Assembly: GCA_010092695.1 (NCBI GenBank)
Contig: JAADJJ010000001.1
Coordinates: 2,976,001 to 3,040,000, forward strand
Direction: 5' to 3'
DNA length: 64,000 bases
Source of the DNA: Enterobacteriaceae bacterium 4M9
GTDB taxonomy: Bacteria; Pseudomonadota; Gammaproteobacteria; Enterobacterales; Enterobacteriaceae
Under the pieces are notes generated by a model. The model made no database searches and was not told the DNA's origin. It saw only the letters and a list, made by a program, of their open reading frames with translations. Below, piece by piece: positions 54,349 through 63,268 of the stretch (within the stretch, counting starts at the first letter, position 1; each line of letters starts with the position of its first letter). The position numbers were made by a program, and so were the translations under genes.

Positions 54349-55014
54349 TTAGCCTGGGGGAAGCTCACGCTTTTGCTGCGCGATATCCTGCTCGATGCCT
54401 TCGCGCACTTCTGTAGGGATCTTAAGCGCATCACCCAGCGCGTTGAGGTAACTGCGCTCCATAAAGTGATCGATATCGATAACCGCGCAGCTGAGGAAAT
54501 ACAATTCCAGCGCTTCTTCCTCATTTTGCACGCCTTGTGCCAGGCGCTGCGGGTCCAGCGGCTGCTCAATCGCTTGCTGCACCACTACACGTCCCTGCTG
54601 CTCCACGCCAGCTTCGCGCAGTTGCTGCTCAATAGCAGCGCGCTCTTTATCGTCGATATGACCATCACTTTTGGCGGCAAACACCAGCGCCAGAATTAAC
54701 CGTTCGGTGCGCACGTCCAGAGGCGAAGTTTGTGTGCCCCAGTCAGGCTCGGCCTGGTAGTTCTGGCGAATTTTATCCTTGTATTTGTTCCACAGCAGCG
54801 ACCCTGCCAGCGCCCCGCCGCCAATCAGCAGCGCGTTGCCACCGTATTTGGTCAGCAACTTGCGTGACGACTTATTTGCCACCAGCAGCCCCGCAAGGCC
54901 GCCAAGCGCCCCCGGAACCAGCAGCTTGCTTAATCCCTGTTCCGGCTTATTTCCCTGTTGCTGTCCGCTGGCTTGTCCCAGCAGCGACTGTAGTTGACCT
55001 AACCAGTTTGCCAT
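54349..55014 (-). CDS. yebE: DUF533 inner-membrane protein YebE
   Basis: A 221-residue protein, a known Cpx and sigma-32/heat-responsive gene in E. coli, function unknown. It has two short Gly/Ala-rich hydrophobic segments (about 34-46 and 60-75, GGNALLIGGGALAGSLLW) and a C-terminal TerB-like helical domain (about 95-215). GGAG lies seven bases before the ATG. A hairpin at 54307-54338 beyond the stop may end the transcript. Confidence 0.93.
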   Translation of the reverse strand: MANWLGQLQSLLGQASGQQQGNKPEQGLSKLLVPGALGGLAGLLVANKSSRKLLTKYGGNALLIGGGALAGSLLWNKYKDKIRQNYQAEPDWGTQTSPLDVRTERLILALVFAAKSDGHIDDKERAAIEQQLREAGVEQQGRVVVQQAIEQPLDPQRLAQGVQNEEEALELYFLSCAVIDIDHFMERSYLNALGDALKIPTEVREGIEQDIAQQKRELPPG

Positions 55015-55099
55015 TTATATCTCCGACTCATCACAGATACCTGCTCGCAGAGTATGCAACGCAGTGTCAGGAAGCGTAGAGAAACGCAAATAAAACAAA

Positions 55100-55123
55100 A
55101 CGGCGCCGCAGATGCGACGCCGT
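55100..55123 (-). terminator. yebF terminator
   Basis: On the minus strand ACGGCGTCGC pairs with GCGGCGCCGT (one mismatch) across a four-base loop, followed by TTTGTTTT, 20 bases after the yebF stop. Confidence 0.85.
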
Positions 55124-55142
55124 GATAACCGAAATCAAATGT

Positions 55143-55490
55143 TTATTCGCTGCGATAGTCCGCGCTTTGGGCCTTGCAGTCGACATGCACGGTATAATGA
55201 ATATCGCCGCTTTTACCGCGAACCACGAGCGGTACCTGCCATTGATCCTGCCCGCCTTTCACCTGGCTTACGTTAATCCAGGCCACCGGAGTAGACTGCC
55301 CAAGCTGTTTTTGGTCCTCAGGCCAGTTAACCACGCGGTTTTGCAGGTAATCACGCTTTACGCTGGCGGCAATGCCCTGAGCATCAAGACCTTCACAGCC
55401 GGTAAATGCCACCTGACGCGACGTTTCTGCCAACCCGGAAAAACTTGTCGCCAGCAGCGCAACGCCAAGAAACACTCCTGTTTTATTCAT
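55143..55490 (-). CDS. yebF: Secreted protein YebF
   Basis: A 115-residue protein; E. coli YebF is exported by Sec and then released to the medium through outer-membrane porins. The signal peptide ends near GLA-E (about residue 21), and the mature domain matches E. coli YebF (CEGLDAQGIAASVKRDYLQNRV, VDCKA) with its two disulfide cysteines. The ATG at 55490 has GGAGAA upstream; the ATG four codons earlier lies in that ribosome site. Confidence 0.93.
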   Translation of the reverse strand: MNKTGVFLGVALLATSFSGLAETSRQVAFTGCEGLDAQGIAASVKRDYLQNRVVNWPEDQKQLGQSTPVAWINVSQVKGGQDQWQVPLVVRGKSGDIHYTVHVDCKAQSADYRSE

Positions 55491-55562
55491 ACTGTTCTCC
55501 ATATTGTTTTAAGGAACAACCCCGGAGAAAGCATGGTATAAAACACGCGCAGTGCAAGTGCC

Positions 55563-55895
55563 TCAGGCAGCCCTGGTTTGCTTTTTCGTGCTACGTGGCT
55601 CGGCCTGTGGTTTCGCATCAGCCACATCAGCCACATCAGCCACACGTGGTACCGCAGCTTTCGGCAACTGGCCGGTTTTGAGCAGCGCGTTGAGTGCATC
55701 TTTTTCCTGCGCCAGCCACATCGCGAGGGCATCTGCCTGCTCCGGCTCCAGGGCTACCGGCGACTGAGTCAGCCACTCACCCATGGCCTCAGCCAGATCC
55801 AACATTTTGTCCCAGGCATCGGCTTCCTTTTTACTGGCAAAAGACATTTTTTCCTCACCTTCCCTAACGACTACGTATTTAATTTCTACCGCCAT
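55563..55895 (-). CDS. yebG: SOS-inducible protein YebG
   Basis: A 110-residue protein of the YebG family, DNA-damage inducible, precise role unknown. The N-terminal core MAVEIKYVVVREGEEKMSFASKKEADAWDKMLD is strongly conserved. The C-terminal tail is low-complexity and contains VAD three times, encoded by three perfect 9-bp repeats. A strong LexA box lies upstream at 55911-55930. It precedes yebF on the same strand. Confidence 0.93.
   Translation of the reverse strand: MAVEIKYVVVREGEEKMSFASKKEADAWDKMLDLAEAMGEWLTQSPVALEPEQADALAMWLAQEKDALNALLKTGQLPKAAVPRVADVADVADAKPQAEPRSTKKQTRAA
55616..55642. repeat. Triple 9-bp tandem repeat inside yebG
   Basis: CATCAGCCA occurs three times head to tail and encodes the VAD repeat of the YebG tail (minus strand). 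Multiples of nine keep the frame, so copy number could vary between strains without breaking the gene. Confidence 0.9.
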
Positions 55896-55910
55896 GTGCA
55901 GCTCCGGATA

Positions 55911-55930
55911 TACTGTTTATTAATACAGTA
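55911..55930. promoter_or_regulatory. LexA (SOS) box of yebG
   Basis: The 20-base site TACTG-n10-CAGTA is a near-perfect LexA box (CTG-n10-CAG core with AT-rich centre), 16-35 bases before yebG. LexA control of yebG is known in E. coli. Confidence 0.93.
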
Positions 55931-56034
55931 TAACAGAAAGCGTCTCGCCAGACAATTCACCCACCGGCTGCACACGCAAACGTTTTCGTATATACTGCGC
56001 CGGTTTTTTTCACCGGGTAAACGAGAGGTTGGAT

Positions 56035-57207
56035 ATGTTGGGAAGCGCACTGCGTCCTTCAGCCACGCGCGTCATGCTGCTGGGTTCTGGGGAACTGGGA
56101 AAAGAGGTCGCCATTGAGTGCCAGCGCCTTGGGCTGGAAGTGATCGCCGTTGACCGCTATGCCGATGCCCCTGCTATGCAGGTCGCACACCGCAGCCACG
56201 TGATTAATATGCTGGACGGCGCACAGCTGGCAGCACTGATTGCTCAGGAAAAACCGCACTTCGTAGTGCCGGAAATTGAAGCCATCGCCACCGATACACT
56301 GGTTGAACTGGAGCGCCAGGGCCAGCGCGTGGTGCCCTGTGCACGTGCCGCCCAGCTCACCATGAACCGCGAAGGCATTCGTCGCCTCGCAGCTGAAGAG
56401 CTGGGGCTGCCGACCTCAGGCTACCGTTTTGCCGACAGCGAAACAGATTTTCGCGAGGCGGTGCGTGAAGTTGGCCTGCCGTGCATCGTCAAACCGGTGA
56501 TGAGTTCTTCTGGCAAAGGCCAGAGCATGATTCGCAGTGAAACCCAGCTGGCAGAAGCCTGGACGTATGCGCAACAGGGCGGGCGCGCCGGTGCCGGACG
56601 TGTGATTGTCGAGTCTGTGGTGAATTTTGATTTTGAAATTACACTGCTTACGGTAAATGCCGTTGACGGCCTGCATTTCTGTGACCCGATTGGCCACCGC
56701 CAACAGGACGGCGATTACCGTGAATCCTGGCAGCCACAGCAGATGAGCCAGAAAGCGCTGGCTAACGCCCAGGACGTGGCCGGGAAAATTGTTAAGGCGC
56801 TGGGCGGTTACGGTCTGTTTGGCGTGGAGTTGTTTGTCTGCGGCGATGACGTGGTCTTCAGCGAAGTATCGCCACGCCCGCATGATACCGGCATGGTGAC
56901 GCTGATTTCGCAGGACTTGTCAGAGTTTGCCCTGCATGTACGCGCTTTCCTCGGCCTACCGGTGGGCGCCGTGCGCCAGTATGGTCCGGCGGCGTCAGCG
57001 GCACTGCTGCCAGCGCTCACCAGTCGCGACGTGCGCTTTATCAACCCGGAAGTAGCCTGTGCCAGCGGCATGCAGCTGCGTCTGTTTGGCAAACCTGAGA
57101 TTGACGGTACGCGTCGCCTCGGTGTCGTGCTGGCTACCGGCAACAGCGTGGAAGAGGCCGTTGAGCGTGCCAAAACCGCAGTCGGCCAGATACGTGTAGA
57201 AGGCTGA
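56035..57207 (+). CDS. purT: Formate-dependent GAR transformylase PurT
   Basis: ATP-grasp ligase that makes formylglycinamide ribonucleotide from GAR, formate and ATP, an alternative third step of purine synthesis. The 390-residue product has the N-terminal LLGSGELGKEVAIE segment, ATP-grasp elements KPVMSSSGKGQS (about 152) and GVELFV...EVSPRPHDTG (about 260-285). I chose the ATG at 56035, six bases after AGAGG; the in-frame TTG two codons earlier would give the E. coli length but touches the ribosome site. Confidence 0.95.
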   Translation: MLGSALRPSATRVMLLGSGELGKEVAIECQRLGLEVIAVDRYADAPAMQVAHRSHVINMLDGAQLAALIAQEKPHFVVPEIEAIATDTLVELERQGQRVVPCARAAQLTMNREGIRRLAAEELGLPTSGYRFADSETDFREAVREVGLPCIVKPVMSSSGKGQSMIRSETQLAEAWTYAQQGGRAGAGRVIVESVVNFDFEITLLTVNAVDGLHFCDPIGHRQQDGDYRESWQPQQMSQKALANAQDVAGKIVKALGGYGLFGVELFVCGDDVVFSEVSPRPHDTGMVTLISQDLSEFALHVRAFLGLPVGAVRQYGPAASAALLPALTSRDVRFINPEVACASGMQLRLFGKPEIDGTRRLGVVLATGNSVEEAVERAKTAVGQIRVEG

Positions 57208-57264
57208 TCGCGTCTGGATAAGCGCCACAAAAAAGCCCTCCAAGGAGTAATGCTGGTGGTTTAA

Positions 57265-57600
57265 GGCCTGGTGAATGTTCCGTTCACCTGAAGCCCGACA
57301 ACAGATGGGACTTCATTTGCGGTGAACGGGTTAAGGAGCGCTCCCGCGCGCTCCTTGACAATCCTCGCGGCCCCGCCAGGAAATCGCCGCTTCGCGGTGC
57401 ACTCACCTCCCGGCGCTGCACCTGCGGCCGGCTCGACTCGACGTCCTGTTTACTCGGCCCATCCCTGGGCCTCGCCCCTTCGGGGCCAACGCCTGCGGCA
57501 ATGTTGTCGCCTCAGCCCGCCATCCCTGGCGGGCTGACCTTGTCTTCACGCCTCCGGCTCGCCGATTTCAGCGCGGGTCAGCAACCCCATACAGTATGCC
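57265..57600. other. Hairpin-rich, GC-rich spacer between purT and eda
   Basis: A markedly GC-rich stretch with at least five strong inverted repeats: GGTGAA/TTCACC (57270-57288), AAGGAGCGC/GCGCTCCTT (57333-57356), GGCCCA/TGGGCC with loop TCCC (57456-57471), GCCCC/GGGGC (57474-57486) and CAGCCCGCCA/TGGCGGGCTG with loop TCCC (57513-57536). None ends in a T-run. No convincing protein is encoded. It may be a structured RNA, a repeat element or remnant mobile DNA; the identity is unknown. Confidence 0.6.
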
Positions 57601-57652
57601 TGTGCACGTTAAAAACGAATGAGTGCGCTGCTCCTCTGCTTAAAGGAAAGAA

Positions 57653-57678
57653 AAAAGGCCCGATGACTCGGGCCTTAA
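57653..57678 (-). terminator. eda terminator
   Basis: On the minus strand AAGGCCCGA pairs with TCGGGCCTT across a four-base loop, followed by six Ts, about 60 bases after the eda stop. Confidence 0.9.
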
Positions 57679-57738
57679 AAGCATCACATTCTTAAGCGAC
57701 TGGCATTACTCTGAAGAGGTTTTTTTTACAAGCAAGAA

Positions 57739-58377
57739 TTACTTCGCGCCGTCAACCGCTTCACGCGCCAGTCGAGTGATACGCTCGTAGTCGCCGGCTT
57801 CCAGCGCATCCTGCGGCACCAGCCAGGAGCCACCAATGCACAGCACGCTGTTCAGCGCCAGATAATCGCGGTAGTTGGCAGGCGTGATGCCGCCAGTCGG
57901 GCAGAAACGCACCTGGGAGAACGGACCTGCAATAGCCTGCAGCGCCTTCACGCCGCCGTTAGCTTCGGCCGGGAAGAATTTGAACTCACGCAGGCCGTAT
58001 TCCATACCCAGCATCAGTTCAGATACAGAGCAGATACCCGGAATCAGCGGAATAGTGCCCGCAGTTGCGGCTTTCAGCAGCGGCTCGGTCAGGCCAGGGC
58101 TAATGGCAAACCGTGCGCCTGCAGCAGTCACGTCAGCAAGCTGCTGTGCGTTAATCACCGTACCCGCACCCACAATCGCTTCCGGCACTTCTTTAGCGAT
58201 GAGACGGATAGCGTCCAGCGCGCACTCGGTACGCAGCGTCACTTCCAGCACGCGAACCCCGCCTGCGACCAGCGCTTTTGCCATCGGCACCGCGTGTTCA
58301 ATGTTCTTAACCACGATGACCGGCACGACCGGGCCGCTCTTCAGGATGTTTTCCGCGCTTGTTTTCCAGTTGTTCAT
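57739..58377 (-). CDS. eda: KDPG/KHG aldolase Eda
   Basis: Splits 2-keto-3-deoxy-6-phosphogluconate into pyruvate and glyceraldehyde 3-phosphate, ending the Entner-Doudoroff pathway, and also acts on 4-hydroxy-2-oxoglutarate. The 212-residue class I aldolase has the Schiff-base lysine K133 (EFKFFPAEA) and catalytic E45 (RVLEVTLRT). The ATG at 58377 (MNNWKTSAE) agrees with E. coli; the 48-codon extension upstream runs into edd. It follows edd by 49 bases. Confidence 0.96.
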   Translation of the reverse strand: MNNWKTSAENILKSGPVVPVIVVKNIEHAVPMAKALVAGGVRVLEVTLRTECALDAIRLIAKEVPEAIVGAGTVINAQQLADVTAAGARFAISPGLTEPLLKAATAGTIPLIPGICSVSELMLGMEYGLREFKFFPAEANGGVKALQAIAGPFSQVRFCPTGGITPANYRDYLALNSVLCIGGSWLVPQDALEAGDYERITRLAREAVDGAK

Positions 58378-58426
58378 CAGAGACTCTCTCTCGTGAAGGT
58401 TAATCCGACTTCCGCCTGAGGCGGGC

Positions 58427-60238
58427 TTAAAATTCGATGCAGGTTGCGCCCTGCTCTGCGCCGGACAATTTTTCTCGCAGCGCACCAAACATTTCACGCC
58501 CGGTGCCGATGCGCTCGGCACTCAGGTCCGGGTGGAACGCCTGGCGCTGCGCCAGTTCCGCCTCATCCACCAGCAGCGTCAGTTCGCCAGTCTGGCCGTT
58601 AACACGAATCATGTCGCCTTCCTGCACTTTTGCCAGCAAGCCATCGTCATAGGCTTCTGGTGTGACGTGGATGGCAGACGGCACTTTACCGGAAGCGCCG
58701 GACAAGCGGCCATCGGTCACCAGCGCAATCTTGAAACCACGGTCCAATAATACACCCAGCGGTGGCATCAGTTTATGTAATTCCGGCATGCCGTTGGCTT
58801 TTGGCCCCTGGTGGCGCACTACCACCACGCAGTCTCTATCCAGCTTGCCAGCTTCAAATGCAGGCAATACGTCATGCTGGCTTTCAAAAATTACCGCCGG
58901 TGCTTCAATGACCTGCTTATCTTCCGGCACGGCTGAGGTTTTCATTACCGCGCGGCCAAGGTTGCCACTCAGCACTTTAGTACCACCGTGGTGAGAGAAC
59001 GGTTTGTCGATAGTCGCGATAACGTCAGTGTCCAGCGATGCGCTCGCACCCTCGCGCCAGTCCAGTTTGCCCTCGTTGAGCCACGGCTCCAGGGTGTAAT
59101 GGTTCAGACCAAAACCGGCCACGGTGTTCACATCTTCATGCAACAGACCGCCCTTGAGCAGCTCGCGCATCAGCACCGGCACGCCACCTGCGGCCTGGAA
59201 GTGGTTAATATCTGCCGGGCCATTCGGGTACAGGCGCGCCATCAGCGGCACCGCTTCTGACAGGTCAGAGAAGTCGTCCCAGTTGATGATAATGCCCGCT
59301 GCACGCGCCATCGCCACCAGGTGCATGGTGTGGTTGGTTGAACCGCCGGTTGCCAGCAACGCCACGATGCCGTTAACCACGACTTTTTCATCAATCATCT
59401 TACCAAGCGGCATCCACTCGTTGCCGTTGCCGGTCAGGCGCGTCACCTGGCGGGCTGCTGCTGCGGTCAGTTCGGCGCGCAGCGGTGCATCCGGGTGCAC
59501 AAACGAGGAGCCCGGCAGCTGCATACCCATAAACTCAACCACCATCTGGTTGGTATTGGCCGTACCGTAGAAGGTGCAGGTGCCCGGCGCGTGATAGGAC
59601 GCCGCCTCAGACTCCAGCAGCGCATTTCTGTCAACTTTGCCTTCGGCAAAGAGCTGGCGAATACGCACTTTCTCTTTGTTCGGCAGACCACTAGCCATTG
59701 GACCTGACGGCACGAAGACGGCTGGCAGGTGACCAAACGACAGTGCCGCCATCGCAAGCCCAGGCACGATTTTATCGCACACGCCAAGGTAGAGGGCACC
59801 GTCGAACATATTGTGAGACAGGCCCACCGCCGCTGACATGGCAATCACTTCGCGGCTCAGCAGCGACAACTCCATCCCGTCCTGGCCCTGGGTCACGCCG
59901 TCACACATGGCAGGCACAGCGCCTGCGACCTGGCCGACCGCCCCTGCGCTGTGCAGCGCCTGACGAATCTGATCCGGGTAAGTTTCATACGGCTGATGCG
60001 CAGAGAGCATGTCGTTATAAGAGGTAATGATCGCAATGTTGTTACGCAACATGCTTTTCAGCGCAGCCTTGTCTTCAGGCTGACAGGCCGCAAAGCCGTG
60101 GGCAAGGTTGCCACAGGCCAGTTCTGAACGATGTACGGTTTTTGACTTCACCGCTTCAATGCGTGCCAGGTAGGCTTCGCGGGTCGGACGTGAGCGTTCA
60201 ACGATGCGTTTTGTTACGCGTAACAAATTAGGGTTCAT
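58427..60238 (-). CDS. edd: Phosphogluconate dehydratase Edd
   Basis: First dedicated Entner-Doudoroff enzyme, converting 6-phosphogluconate to KDPG with a [4Fe-4S] cluster. The 603-residue product equals E. coli Edd in length and belongs to the IlvD/Edd family; cluster cysteines lie in MCDGVTQGQDGME, GVCDKIVPG and GTCTFYGTANTNQM. AAGGAG precedes the ATG. A GntR-like operator lies about 200 bases upstream. eda follows in the same operon. Confidence 0.97.
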   Translation of the reverse strand: MNPNLLRVTKRIVERSRPTREAYLARIEAVKSKTVHRSELACGNLAHGFAACQPEDKAALKSMLRNNIAIITSYNDMLSAHQPYETYPDQIRQALHSAGAVGQVAGAVPAMCDGVTQGQDGMELSLLSREVIAMSAAVGLSHNMFDGALYLGVCDKIVPGLAMAALSFGHLPAVFVPSGPMASGLPNKEKVRIRQLFAEGKVDRNALLESEAASYHAPGTCTFYGTANTNQMVVEFMGMQLPGSSFVHPDAPLRAELTAAAARQVTRLTGNGNEWMPLGKMIDEKVVVNGIVALLATGGSTNHTMHLVAMARAAGIIINWDDFSDLSEAVPLMARLYPNGPADINHFQAAGGVPVLMRELLKGGLLHEDVNTVAGFGLNHYTLEPWLNEGKLDWREGASASLDTDVIATIDKPFSHHGGTKVLSGNLGRAVMKTSAVPEDKQVIEAPAVIFESQHDVLPAFEAGKLDRDCVVVVRHQGPKANGMPELHKLMPPLGVLLDRGFKIALVTDGRLSGASGKVPSAIHVTPEAYDDGLLAKVQEGDMIRVNGQTGELTLLVDEAELAQRQAFHPDLSAERIGTGREMFGALREKLSGAEQGATCIEF

Positions 60239-60360
60239 AGGGACTCCTTATAATCTTTATTGCCATAAGCGGCACGTGCAGCTTCAGGTCTCGGCGCAAA
60301 ATCGCGTCAAACGCAGGAAGCACACTGCTCTTGGGCAAAATCGCTTCAGCTAGTTTAAAT

Positions 60361-60395
60361 AAAAAAGCCCCGCGGGTGAACCTCGCGGGGCTTTA
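60361..60395 (-). terminator. zwf terminator
   Basis: On the minus strand AAAGCCCCGCG pairs with CGCGGGGCTTT, followed by further Ts. It lies 78 bases after the zwf stop and before edd, so zwf and edd are separate transcripts. Confidence 0.88.
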
Positions 60396-60430
60396 TTGAC
60401 AAAAAAAGTATGCCACTTCTGAGTTAGATC

Positions 60431-60446
60431 ATGTTACCGGTAAAAT
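60431..60446. promoter_or_regulatory. GntR-type operator upstream of edd
   Basis: ATGTTACCGGTAAAAT closely matches the gluconate repressor operator ATGTTACC-GGTAACAT. In E. coli GntR represses edd-eda and gluconate releases it. The site lies about 195 bases before edd, just past the zwf stop. Confidence 0.7.
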
Positions 60447-60472
60447 AAACATCAGTTGGCATCGATTATTTC

Positions 60473-61948
60473 TTATTCAAACTCGTTCCAGGAACGTCCG
60501 TCACGCGTGATCATCGCCACCGAGGCAACCGGTCCCCAGGTCCCTGCCTGATACGGTTTTGGCGCATCGTTGTCTGCCGCCCAAGCTTCGGTGATGGAGT
60601 CCACCCATTTCCATGCTTCTTCGACTTCATCGCGGCGCACAAACAGCGCCTGAATACCGCGCATCGTCTCCAGCAACAGGCGCTCGTAAGCATCGGCCAG
60701 ATGTGCCTGGTTGAAGGTTTCAGAGTAGCTCAGGTCAAGTTTGGTGGTTTGCAGGTTGTGTTTATGATCCAGCCCCGGCACTTTATTGAGGATCTGGATA
60801 TCCACCCCTTCGTCCGGCTGCAGGCGAATGGTGAGCTTGTTCTGCGGCAGTTCCTGCCAGGACTCTTTAAACAGGTTGAGCGCCGGGCTTTTGAAGTAAA
60901 CCACGACTTCAGAGCACTTGGTCGGCAGACGCTTGCCGGTACGCAGGTAAAACGGCACGCCAGACCAGCGCCAGTTGTCGATATCTACACGGATAGCCAC
61001 AAAGGTTTCAGTACAACTGCTCTTGTTCGCGCCTTCTTCTTCCAGATAGCCCGGCACTTTTTTACCCTGGGCAAAGCCTGAGGTGTACTGGCCGCGCACG
61101 GTTTTCTCACGCACGTTAGAACGGTCAATGCGGCGCAGTGCCTGCAGGACTTTTACTTTCTCATCGCGGATATGGTCAGCGGTGAGGTCCGGCGGCGGTG
61201 CCATCGCAATCATGCACAAAATTTGCAGCAGGTGGTTTTGCACCATATCGCGCATCTGACCGGCCTGGTCAAAATACCCCCAGCGCCCTTCGATACCCAC
61301 TTCTTCTGCCACCGTGATTTCCACGTGATCGATAGTGCGGTTATCCCAGTTGTTCACAAACAGCGAGTTGGCAAAACGCAGCGCCAGCAGGTTCAGCACC
61401 GTCTCTTTACCCAGATAGTGGTCAATGCGGTAAACCTGGCACTCCTCGAAAAACTCGCCCACCTGGTTGTTGATTTCCTGTGAGGTCTCAAGGGAGGTGC
61501 CAAGCGGTTTTTCCATCACCACGCGCGCGGGCTTGGCGTTAAGTTTTGCCGCACCCAGTCCTTTGCAAATGGCGCCAAAGGTGCTGGGCGGCATAGCAAA
61601 ATAGTTAATAGTGGTGCGGTTTTTCTGGTCGAGTTTTTTGCCAAGCTTGCTGAAGCCTGCTGTGTCGTTAACGTCAAGGTTGCAAAAATCAAGGCGAGCG
61701 CTGAGCTTGTCCCACAGCGCTTCATCAATCTTCTCTTTCATGAAGGTTTCGAGCGCTTCGCGAATCACTTTGGTGTACGCGGCCTTGTCCCAGTCTGCAC
61801 GCCCGACACCAAGAATGCGCGTGTCCGGGTGAATCTGGCCTGCCTTTTCCAGCTGATACAGGGAAGGCAGCAGTTTACGGCGCGCAAGATCGCCTTTCGC
61901 ACCGAAAATCACCAGATCGCACGCCTGCGCTGTTTGCGTTACCGCCAT
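60473..61948 (-). CDS. zwf: Glucose-6-phosphate 1-dehydrogenase
   Basis: NADP-dependent entry enzyme of the oxidative pentose phosphate and Entner-Doudoroff routes. The 491-residue product has the dinucleotide-binding motif GAKGDLARRKL (16-26) and the substrate-binding motif RIDHYLGKETV near residue 174. GAGGAG lies before the ATG. A HexR box is in the promoter region shared with the divergent hexR gene; no SoxS/Rob site was confirmed. Confidence 0.97.
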   Translation of the reverse strand: MAVTQTAQACDLVIFGAKGDLARRKLLPSLYQLEKAGQIHPDTRILGVGRADWDKAAYTKVIREALETFMKEKIDEALWDKLSARLDFCNLDVNDTAGFSKLGKKLDQKNRTTINYFAMPPSTFGAICKGLGAAKLNAKPARVVMEKPLGTSLETSQEINNQVGEFFEECQVYRIDHYLGKETVLNLLALRFANSLFVNNWDNRTIDHVEITVAEEVGIEGRWGYFDQAGQMRDMVQNHLLQILCMIAMAPPPDLTADHIRDEKVKVLQALRRIDRSNVREKTVRGQYTSGFAQGKKVPGYLEEEGANKSSCTETFVAIRVDIDNWRWSGVPFYLRTGKRLPTKCSEVVVYFKSPALNLFKESWQELPQNKLTIRLQPDEGVDIQILNKVPGLDHKHNLQTTKLDLSYSETFNQAHLADAYERLLLETMRGIQALFVRRDEVEEAWKWVDSITEAWAADNDAPKPYQAGTWGPVASVAMITRDGRSWNEFE

Positions 61949-61997
61949 GTTATTCTCCTCGTTATCGGCCGGCCCGGCGCTCTGCAGCCGGGCCCAC

Positions 61998-62014
61998 TTG
62001 TAATTTTATTACAA
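61998..62014. promoter_or_regulatory. HexR operator between zwf and hexR
   Basis: TTGTAATTTTATTACAA is a perfect palindrome of the HexR consensus TGTAAT-n3-ATTACA. It lies 50-66 bases before zwf, in the intergenic region with hexR, allowing repression of zwf and autoregulation. KDPG is the known HexR effector. Confidence 0.88.
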
Positions 62015-62280
62015 TGCACTGTACTTCATTTTACATAAGGCGCGAACACAGGTTGTGCCTTTCACTGCATAAACCCGCCGCTTTCCCCACGGTCGCCGGT
62101 TTTGTGCACTACAGTGATACTGCAGGAAATCAGAGCACGATCATGTAATGAAAAAAAACTACAACATCATCAGCCTGTTGTTAGCGCACCGTCTCTGACG
62201 AAGAGTATATTCAGACAATCGCTGGCGTGCGATTTTTGCCTGCCTGGGACGTTAATTTTTTGGTGAGACCCCTGTCGATG

Positions 62281-63150
62281 ATGAATATGCTGGAAAACAT
62301 CCAGGCACAGCTGGAACGACTGAGTAAATCGGAACGAAAGGTGGCAGACACAATTCTTAGTGCGCCGCAGGAAGCCATTCATAAAAGTATTGCCGCCCTT
62401 GCCGCGCAAGCAGGCGTGAGCGAACCCACCGTCAATCGCTTTTGCCGTCGCCTGGACACTCGCGGTTTTCCCGACTTTAAACTGCTGCTGGCGCAAAGCC
62501 TCGCCACCGGCACACCGTGGGTCAACCGCAACGTCGATGAAAACGACGACGTCAGCGCCTACAGCGACAAAATTTTTGAGTCTGCCATGGCGAGTTTAGC
62601 CCAGGTACGCAACGGGCTGGACATCAACGCCGTTAACCGCGCCGTAGACTGGTTGAGCCAGGCCAAAAAGCTCTCTTTTTTCGGACTGGGTTCCTCCTCA
62701 ACCGTTGCACACGACGCAATGAACAAATTTCTGCGCTTTAATGTGCCGGTATTCTGGTCAGACGATATTGTGCTGCAACGCATGAGCTGCATGAACAGTG
62801 GCGAAGGCGACGTAGTTGTGCTGTTCTCCCACACCGGACGCACCCGTCAGATTGTGGAGCTGGCGCGCCTGGCGCATGAAAACGACGCGATGGTTATTGC
62901 CGTTACGACCGCCAACACGCCGCTTGCCCACGAAGCCGGGCTGGCACTGTTGCTGGATGTGCCGGAAGATACCGACGTTTACATTCCGATGGTCTCACGT
63001 CTGGCCCAGCTCACGCTGCTTGATGTGCTGGCCACCGGTTATACCCTACGCCGTGGCGCGAAATTCAGAGATAACTTGAAGCGAGTCAAAGAAGCTTTAC
63101 GGGAATCGCGGTTTGATAGAGGGCCTATCGTTCCCGGTAAAACGCCGTGA
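62281..63150 (+). CDS. hexR: RpiR-family regulator HexR
   Basis: Transcriptional repressor of central carbon genes including zwf and edd-eda, released by KDPG. The 289-residue product has an N-terminal helix-turn-helix (about 1-77, AAQAGVSEPTVNRFCRRL) and a C-terminal SIS sugar-phosphate domain (about 125-265, FFGLGSSSTVAHDA, FSHTGRTRQIVELA). The ATG at 62281 (MNMLENIQ) gives the E. coli length; an in-frame ATG lies directly before it. It is divergent from zwf. Confidence 0.95.
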   Translation: MNMLENIQAQLERLSKSERKVADTILSAPQEAIHKSIAALAAQAGVSEPTVNRFCRRLDTRGFPDFKLLLAQSLATGTPWVNRNVDENDDVSAYSDKIFESAMASLAQVRNGLDINAVNRAVDWLSQAKKLSFFGLGSSSTVAHDAMNKFLRFNVPVFWSDDIVLQRMSCMNSGEGDVVVLFSHTGRTRQIVELARLAHENDAMVIAVTTANTPLAHEAGLALLLDVPEDTDVYIPMVSRLAQLTLLDVLATGYTLRRGAKFRDNLKRVKEALRESRFDRGPIVPGKTP

Positions 63151-63268
63151 ATTATCTAACTAAGTTGTCACTTACAGGGTCATTCGGGTAACGTGTCAGG
63201 CCAGTCCTGCCTTACCGGATTTTTCAGTTCACGCATCACCGAAGTTGTTTCAGTCAACGGAGTATTAA

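Noticed and set aside
57322..57537. 71-codon frame in the hairpin-rich spacer
   Set aside because: Pro/Ala/Arg-rich product explained by GC-rich inverted repeats; no ribosome site.
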